DNA of 64,000 bases from WJKK01 sp964638225 (GTDB lineage Bacteria; Patescibacteriota; WWE3; UBA101185; UBA10185). This document shows positions 58,778 to 64,000 of the stretch, piece after piece. The notes beneath the pieces were generated by a model. The model worked only from the letters and a program-made list of their open reading frames with translations, had not been told where the DNA came from and did not search any database. The DNA is taken from NCBI GenBank assembly GCA_964638225.1, contig CAZWYL010000002.1:4348-68347 (forward strand), in the 5' to 3' direction. Positions within the stretch are counted from its first letter, which is position 1. The number at the start of each line of letters is the position of its first letter. Position numbers and translations under genes: made by a program.

Positions 58778-59965
58778 GTGCCCAAAACTAAAACAAACAA
58801 ACAAATGGAAATCTCAACAGACAAACAAAAAATCTTAAAAAAATTAATCGCATGGTATAAAAACCCGAATAAAAAACAATATGTAACCCTCGGTGGCTAT
58901 GCTGGCACAGGGAAAACAACTTTAATAAGCATTTTTCGACATGCTCTCTATAAAACTGACCCTAAACTAAAGGTGGGTTTTGTAAGCTACACAGGAAAGG
59001 CAACCCGAATCTTGCAAAATAAAATTAATGAAAATCAGGCAATGTTTCCAAACGATTCAGTGACCACTATTCACTCCTTAATTTACTCACCACTAACCAA
59101 CAGCAAGGAGGAAATTATTGGGTGGGAAATTAAAGAAGACATAGACAAAGACTTCTTAATAATAGACGAAGCTTCCATGGTCAGTGAAAATATCTGGCAC
59201 GACTTAAAAGCATATAAAAAACCGATTTTGGCAGTAGGGGATCATGGCCAATTACCTCCGATAGGGGGAAAGTTCAATCTAATGAAAAACCCCAAGCTAA
59301 AGCTAACAAAAATCCACAGACAAGCAAAAGAAAATCCAATAATAGAAGTAGCAACCCTGGCCAGAGAGGAAGGAAATATACCTGTAGAAAAATATGGGAG
59401 AGGAGTCATGAAATTAGATCGAAATTCTTGGGAAACTCAAGAAACAGTTACACAACTCCTGGAGGAATACGATCAAAACACCATCATTTTGTGCGGTTAC
59501 AACAACACGCGAGTTAAAATAAACAGTCAAATTAGAGCCTTCCTGGGCTATCACACCCCGCACCCAGAACACGGCGATAGAGTAATATGCTTGAGAAACA
59601 ATCATAAAGAAGGTCTTTTCAACGGAATGCTGGGCCAAATAATACACATAGAACCATCTAATGAGAATTGGTATTTTGCTAGAATAGAAATGGAAGACAA
59701 TTTTACATTCGAAGGATTAATTCTAAAGGATCAATTCAACAACTCACATCCGTTAAACTTCCAAAAGAACAGAAGAAAAGAAACTCTTCAAGGAGATCTC
59801 TTTGACTTTGGATATGCCATGACAGTACATAAGGCACAAGGTAGCCAAGCTAAAAGAGTGATCTTATTTGAGGAAAGGTTTAAACAAATGGATGATGAAG
59901 CCTGGAAAAGGTGGCTTTACACCGCAGTGACTAGAGCAGAGGAAGAACTTTTTGTCATAGGATAA
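58778..59965 (+). CDS. SF1B DNA helicase, RecD/Dda-like
   Basis: The 395-residue helicase has Walker A GGYAGTGKTTL, motif Ia FVSYTGKATRIL, TTIHSLIY, Walker B LIIDEASMVS, motif III AVGDHGQLPP, motif IV/V region DRVICLRNNHKEGLFNGMLG and motif VI TVHKAQGSQAKRV, WLYTAVTRAEEELFVI. It lacks the N-terminal domains of RecD2, so it is closest in size to phage T4 Dda-like helicases, and should move 5' to 3' on DNA. GTG start with leaderless promoter. Confidence 0.88.
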   Translation: MPKTKTNKQMEISTDKQKILKKLIAWYKNPNKKQYVTLGGYAGTGKTTLISIFRHALYKTDPKLKVGFVSYTGKATRILQNKINENQAMFPNDSVTTIHSLIYSPLTNSKEEIIGWEIKEDIDKDFLIIDEASMVSENIWHDLKAYKKPILAVGDHGQLPPIGGKFNLMKNPKLKLTKIHRQAKENPIIEVATLAREEGNIPVEKYGRGVMKLDRNSWETQETVTQLLEEYDQNTIILCGYNNTRVKINSQIRAFLGYHTPHPEHGDRVICLRNNHKEGLFNGMLGQIIHIEPSNENWYFARIEMEDNFTFEGLILKDQFNNSHPLNFQKNRRKETLQGDLFDFGYAMTVHKAQGSQAKRVILFEERFKQMDDEAWKRWLYTAVTRAEEELFVIG

Positions 59966-60004
59966 TCCTCAAAAAAAAGCCTTGCGAAAATGAAAAGTTA
60001 GATA

Positions 60005-60010
60005 TATCAT
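60005..60010 (+). promoter_or_regulatory. -10 box (TATCAT) for ABC exporter gene
   Basis: Seven bases before the GTG at 60018. Confidence 0.5.
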
Positions 60011-60017
60011 CACAAGT

Positions 60018-61862
60018 GTGCAGATATTATCTAAAATAAAAGCAAAAAAATACAAAAAATACTGGAATGATTTTAAGAAAATCTCCCGGGTTGCAGTAAG
60101 ACTAAGCAAATTTGTCTATAAAATATTACCAAGAGCCACTGTAGTATTTTTCACCTGTTCTATTCTTACCAGCTTAGCACCCTTCCTTAGCACTTGGATC
60201 AACAGTTTATTTATAGACACATTGATAAACGCCGTGTCAAACGGATTTGAAGAATATTCTCAAAGGTTTATTTTGTTAATAGGGGCGGGGATTGGAATCT
60301 CAATTTTTCAAAACCTAATCCAACACCTACTAGGCAATGCCGAAATAAAAATCTGGTACGGCATGGAAAGAGACTTCACACTCGCATTAACAAGAAAAAA
60401 CGCATATCTGGACACAGAGCATTACGATAACCCGGAAATGCAGAAACTACTTAACAAAGTTTCTCAAAACAGCAGCAAAGCTCAACAGTTCATCGATTTC
60501 ATGGGGTATATCATCGGAGATACTGTTTCCGTGATTTCAGCGGCAGTAATATTATTGAGCTTTTCTCCACTGATAGTTCTACTACTTATGGTGACCTCAA
60601 TTCCAACCTTAATTGCAAACCTTATATTTGGTAGGAAACTTTGGGGAATATGGAGCTCAAAAGGAGAAGAGGGGAGGGATTTTTTCTGGACCCGGCATTA
60701 CTTAACAAGAGAAAATTCCCTAATGGAACTAAGAATATTTAGAACCCGGGAATATCTATTGGAGAGAATGAATAAACTTCATACTATCTTTCAGCAGGCA
60801 CAGTTAGATATAGAAAAAACCAAGCGAGTACAGCTTTTTCTATTCTCTTTGATAAGACTTGCTGGGAGAACAGTAACTTATATTTTAATTGCTTTGGCAA
60901 CCATTGCTCAAAGAATCACCATTGGTCAATTCAACTTTTTTGTAAGCGCCACAGGAAGGCTTCAGCAAAGCCTTAGTGGAATGGTTAGAAGAATAGCTCG
61001 CATTTATGAACACGGCCTTTTTGTTGTAGATATGTTTGAATTTATGGACTTGGAAGAAAAGATAGTCTCAGGAGATATTTGCTTAAAAAACACGGGAAAG
61101 CCCCCACTAATTGAATTGAAAAACGTCTCTTTTGAGTACCCTTATAAAGATTCGGGAGGCAGAGCCTTGAAAAATATTAATTTAACAATAAATCCTGGAG
61201 AACACTTGGCAATAGTAGGAGAGAACGGTGCGGGAAAAACAACCTTAATTAAACTTCTTTTCCGTTTCTACGACCCTACTGAAGGACAAATCCTAGTTGA
61301 CAAAACTGATTTAAGGAAAATTGACTTGGACTGTTGGTATGAAAAAATAGGAGCTCTTTTCCAAGAATTTAATTTCTATCACTTTAGTGCAAAAGAAAAC
61401 ATTGGAGTTGGGGACCCCGAAAACATGGATAATTTGGAGGATATAAAAAAATCAGCAAAACAGGCAGAAGCACATGAGTTCATTAGTAAATATAAAGAAC
61501 GCTATAATCAAATTCTAAACAAATCTTTTGAAGGAGGAATCAGCCCATCTACTGGCCAAAAACAGAAAATAGCTTTGGCACGAGGCTTTTTTAAAAATCC
61601 TGAAATCCTAATTCTAGATGAGCCCACAAGTGCAATAGATCCCAAGGCAGAATATCAAATCTTTGAAAGGTTATTTGACTTTGCAAAAGAAAAAACCGTG
61701 ATAATTATCTCTCACAGATTCTCAACAGTTAGAAATGCTAACAGAATAATTGTTTTACATGAGGGAAAGATAGTAGAAAAAGGAGACCATGAAGAACTAA
61801 TGAATATTGAAAGTGGGAAATACAAAACTGCCTTCGAACTTCAGAGAAAAGCCTATAAATAA
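60018..61862 (+). CDS. ABC exporter, fused membrane and ATPase domains
   Basis: The 614-residue protein has six membrane helices (about 30-320), then an ATPase with Walker A VGENGAGKTTL, Q-loop LFQEFNFY, signature GISPSTGQKQKIALARG, Walker B ILILDEPTSAID and the switch His in IISHRFST. The signature has PSTGQ in place of LSGGQ, a mild degeneration. It probably works as a homodimer exporting a lipid, peptide or drug. No accessory protein adjoins it. Confidence 0.9.
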   Translation: MQILSKIKAKKYKKYWNDFKKISRVAVRLSKFVYKILPRATVVFFTCSILTSLAPFLSTWINSLFIDTLINAVSNGFEEYSQRFILLIGAGIGISIFQNLIQHLLGNAEIKIWYGMERDFTLALTRKNAYLDTEHYDNPEMQKLLNKVSQNSSKAQQFIDFMGYIIGDTVSVISAAVILLSFSPLIVLLLMVTSIPTLIANLIFGRKLWGIWSSKGEEGRDFFWTRHYLTRENSLMELRIFRTREYLLERMNKLHTIFQQAQLDIEKTKRVQLFLFSLIRLAGRTVTYILIALATIAQRITIGQFNFFVSATGRLQQSLSGMVRRIARIYEHGLFVVDMFEFMDLEEKIVSGDICLKNTGKPPLIELKNVSFEYPYKDSGGRALKNINLTINPGEHLAIVGENGAGKTTLIKLLFRFYDPTEGQILVDKTDLRKIDLDCWYEKIGALFQEFNFYHFSAKENIGVGDPENMDNLEDIKKSAKQAEAHEFISKYKERYNQILNKSFEGGISPSTGQKQKIALARGFFKNPEILILDEPTSAIDPKAEYQIFERLFDFAKEKTVIIISHRFSTVRNANRIIVLHEGKIVEKGDHEELMNIESGKYKTAFELQRKAYK

Positions 61863-61948
61863 CGCTTTGTCTTGTTCCCAAAAGACGTTTTCAGAAGTGA
61901 GAGACAGGAAATCTCTTAAAAGAAAAATCTGTTACCAAACCAATAAGA

Positions 61949-61954
61949 TATAAT
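61949..61954 (+). promoter_or_regulatory. -10 box (TATAAT) for 61962 gene
   Basis: Seven bases before the ATG. Confidence 0.65.
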
Positions 61955-61961
61955 TAATAGG

Positions 61962-62630
61962 ATGAAAAAATTAAAGGTATTGACTACAACTTTCTTATTT
62001 TTGCTAGTAGGAGCAGGAGTTTACCTAAACTTACAAAGAAAAGCAGCTATAGATACTTCGAGGATTCCCTCCAAATTAGAAGAAGAAAGAAATTTTCAAA
62101 GATGGATTACAAACGCAAAAAATAAAGAAATACTAGTTGAAGCAAGTGAATTCATGCTTACCAAAGAAGTTGAAATATACAACACTAGATGGATAGAAGT
62201 GTATTCTATTGACGAGCCTGGTGTAAGAGAGACCTTTGAAGAAACTCTGGATAAATACAAAGATATAGATAAAGTAGTGTTTTCACCCAGTGAAAGGATA
62301 TTCCTGGATTACAGGAACATTAACCGAGGAAACTACAAAGCCCATGAGGTGCACTTATATGGACAAAAAGAAGATAAGATTATTGACGCACGTATTTTGG
62401 AATGTTACACCAAAACAAACTGCTATTTCGACCGCGCTTACTTCTTAGATAACGACGTCTTTGTGGTGCATGAAATATCCCTTGCAGATCCTAGTGATAG
62501 ATGCTCAACAAAAGAAAACTGCTCATACACGTTTAAAATACACCTTGTGGACTTAATAAATAATAAGAGATGGATTTATGAATCAGAGGAAAAGGCCCTA
62601 GAACTTTTTTGGGCAAAAGAAGAGCTTTAA
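61962..62630 (+). CDS. Exported or membrane-anchored protein, unknown
   Basis: An N-terminal hydrophobic segment (about residues 6-23) directs export or anchors the chain. The remaining 200 residues are mixed alpha/beta (EVEIYNTRWIEVYSIDEPGVRE; KAHEVHLYGQKEDKIIDARILECYTKTNCYF) with four Cys, two of them in a CSTKENC loop that could hold a disulfide. No family was recognised. It converges with the glycosyltransferase gene. Confidence 0.68.
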   Translation: MKKLKVLTTTFLFLLVGAGVYLNLQRKAAIDTSRIPSKLEEERNFQRWITNAKNKEILVEASEFMLTKEVEIYNTRWIEVYSIDEPGVRETFEETLDKYKDIDKVVFSPSERIFLDYRNINRGNYKAHEVHLYGQKEDKIIDARILECYTKTNCYFDRAYFLDNDVFVVHEISLADPSDRCSTKENCSYTFKIHLVDLINNKRWIYESEEKALELFWAKEEL

Positions 62631-62660
62631 GCACAGGCTTACTTAAAACACAGATATCAA

Positions 62661-63827
62661 TTACGTGGGATGCCAAATGTGAAAACCTTCTTTCCATTGC
62701 CTTAGATACCAATAACTAAAAATCCAATATACAGCATTAACTATATAAAAGAGAAAAAGCTTATTTCTTCTTTTGAAAAAATTATAACTTCCTAACAGCA
62801 ATACAGGCGCGCCCCACAGAAGGTATGTTCTATTTAAAACCGGAGTCAGTATGTAAAAAGACAGAAAGGGAAGTACTGCTATTGTATATTTATCCCGTAA
62901 ATAAAAAGGCTTTTTAAAAACTTTAAGCAACTTGTTAGCACCTACTAAAATCCAGCCTGAAAAAATGCTAGCCAAGGAATAAAAGCTAAAAGGAATAATC
63001 CTAAAAAATTCTATAGAAAAATAATAACTAATATAGTAAAGATAAGGTCTGCCCTGCACAAATCTATCCCCATGTACAAACAGAGCTCCTCTAAGATAAG
63101 TCCAAAAATCCAACGGACTTCTCATAAAGGGAATACTGAAGAACAAGGCGGTAACAAAGCCTGCAAGTAAAAATTTCACCGGCTTTTTTGATCTAAATAT
63201 AAATAAAGGAAACAAAATAATCGGAAATGTTTTAAATAAAACTGCCAAAGCAAAGAAAAATCCAGTTAAAACGTCGTCCCTTTCCAGAAAATGAAGTGCT
63301 ATTAGTGTGAGAAAAATAGGAACTGCATCAAATCCATAAAGACTACCTCTTGCAAGAAGGAAAAAATTAAAACTCCAAAAAGCCACAGAAAAAAGCATAG
63401 CCAAATAGTCTTTTTTCTCCTTGTAAAAATACAAGAGCAAAAACATAGAAATTCCTGTAGATGTGATTACACCCGGAAGTAAAAACAAAAAACCAGATGA
63501 GCACCACGCAGAAATTAAACCTAAATTAGATTGACAAAACATGGATAAAGCATATAAAGCAGTATACACATAAAGGATTCCCGGGAAATAAGCATAACCC
63601 TTATCATTAGGATTTTTATCCAGATTTTCAAAGGTAGCAACAGTCCATTCATAAGGATTATTTCCTGCAATCAGATCATAAATTGCGCGAACGTGAGTAG
63701 AATGGTCGCCACCGGGGGAGGCCCCGAGAGCCTTATCCATTCTCTTAATAAAACCCCAACTAATAATAACTCCAGCTAGAATCAAAAAAATCTTCCGAAT
63801 TAGTTTTTTTCTTAAAATCACTTCCAT
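62661..63827 (-). CDS. GT87-like membrane mannosyltransferase (GT-C fold)
   Basis: The frame could extend to 63992 but would then run through tRNA-Pro, so the start is placed at the ATG of MEVILRKKL. The 388-residue protein has about nine hydrophobic segments. GGDHSTHVRAIYDLIAGNNPYEW near residue 40 matches the acidic first loop of GT-C/GT87 polyprenol-phosphate-mannose transferases, and FPGILYVYTALYA follows. It probably adds a sugar from a lipid carrier to cell-surface glycans or lipids. Confidence 0.75.
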   Translation of the reverse strand: MEVILRKKLIRKIFLILAGVIISWGFIKRMDKALGASPGGDHSTHVRAIYDLIAGNNPYEWTVATFENLDKNPNDKGYAYFPGILYVYTALYALSMFCQSNLGLISAWCSSGFLFLLPGVITSTGISMFLLLYFYKEKKDYLAMLFSVAFWSFNFFLLARGSLYGFDAVPIFLTLIALHFLERDDVLTGFFFALAVLFKTFPIILFPLFIFRSKKPVKFLLAGFVTALFFSIPFMRSPLDFWTYLRGALFVHGDRFVQGRPYLYYISYYFSIEFFRIIPFSFYSLASIFSGWILVGANKLLKVFKKPFYLRDKYTIAVLPFLSFYILTPVLNRTYLLWGAPVLLLGSYNFFKRRNKLFLFYIVNAVYWIFSYWYLRQWKEGFHIWHPT

Positions 63828-63900
63828 TAAGTTAGACAAATTGCCATTAAAAAAGATACGCGAACAAAATAAATTATTCGGATATTTACACTTCCTAGTA

Positions 63901-63906
63901 TATAAT
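63901..63906 (+). promoter_or_regulatory. -10 box (TATAAT) for tRNA-Pro
   Basis: Seventeen bases before the tRNA; no clear -35 was seen. Confidence 0.55.
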
Positions 63907-63923
63907 ATGAGAGCTTTAATTGT

Positions 63924-64000
63924 CGGGGTGTAGCTCAGTTGGCTAGAGTGCGCGCTTTGGGTGCGTGAGGTCCTGGGTTCGAGTCCCAGCACCCCGACCA
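63924..64000 (+). tRNA. tRNA-Pro (TGG)
   Basis: Acceptor CGGGGTG pairs with CACCCCG; anticodon loop TTTGGGT gives TGG; the T-arm is CTGGGTTCGAGTCCCAG; CCA is encoded and ends exactly at the window edge. Confidence 0.93.

Noticed and set aside
63828..63992. N-terminal 55 codons of the longest glycosyltransferase frame (MLGLEPRTSRTQS)
   Set aside because: They are the antisense of tRNA-Pro and its promoter; the gene is started at 63827.
1..64000. CRISPR array, rRNA genes, insertion sequences with transposase
   Set aside because: No regularly spaced repeats, rRNA-like sequence or transposase motifs were seen.
1..64000. Alternative genetic code with TGA read as an amino acid
   Set aside because: TGA serves as a normal stop, for example at 48209, 52222 and 53490, and no family protein needs in-frame TGA.

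Overview
The window looks like an AT-rich scaffold from a candidate phyla radiation (Patescibacteria) bacterium. The grounds are compact gene order, very short spacers, many small membrane proteins of unknown function, a type IV pilus operon of the CPR kind (PilB, PilC, FimT-, PilV- and PilX-like minor pilins, a PilM/LytR_C-like fusion), a VirB4-type secretion block, no amino-acid biosynthesis in view, and TGA used as a normal stop (so not the Gracilibacteria code). The phylum within CPR cannot be fixed by eye. Four runs of 100 N (1109, 42965, 45529, 52646) are scaffold gaps; at least one is an assembly artefact that splits an intact gene.

Layout. 1-6.4 kb: a GC-richer co-directional block encoding a membrane protein with an acidic repeat tail, a small VirB3/PrgI-like membrane protein, a VirB4-like ATPase, a transglycosylase plus NlpC/P60 cell-wall enzyme and a LysM protein. 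It closes with a very long hairpin. 6.7-20 kb: a solitary PilB-type ATPase, a secreted beta-propeller protein, an MscS-like helix protein, a lysozyme-like protein, an FkbM methyltransferase, LctP, MgtE, a P-type cation pump and a Nudix hydrolase. 20-33 kb: an RF-1-like rescue factor, a PQQ-type sugar dehydrogenase, TspO, DUF2177, DUF1295, YjbQ, a YbhB-type protein, HtrA, a GIY-YIG protein, an APH-like kinase, Dus and a phosphoribosyltransferase. 33-43.7 kb: LigA, two tandem triple-BON proteins, an OmpR-type regulator, a baeRF-type protein, XseAB, pyruvate kinase and a Y-family polymerase. 46.7-55.5 kb: a PAS histidine kinase, two receiver proteins and the pilus operon. 55.5-64 kb: TrxB, four tRNAs (Gly, Arg, Leu, Pro), a HIT protein, a RecD/Dda-like helicase, an ABC exporter and a GT87-like mannosyltransferase.

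Expression signals fall into two classes. About two dozen genes have a -10 hexamer (TATAAT, TAAAAT, TATACT), often with an extended TG, placed 6-8 bases before the start codon, 16 of them at exactly 6, which predicts leaderless mRNAs. A smaller set has strong Shine-Dalgarno sequences: the secretion block, several small orphan genes and the BON and MscS-like genes. In the secretion block and three of the orphans this goes with visibly higher GC and perfect hairpins downstream.

Two regulatory proposals come from reading the spacers. A direct repeat TAAGAA-N5-TAAGAA with an 11-base period lies upstream of the MscS-like gene, the BON gene together with the OmpR-type regulator, and the baeRF gene; a half-site precedes the second BON gene. 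This is the geometry expected for a PhoB/WalR-type operator. A leaderless 20-codon ORF ends on an ATGA overlap with the histidine kinase start that heads the pilus region.
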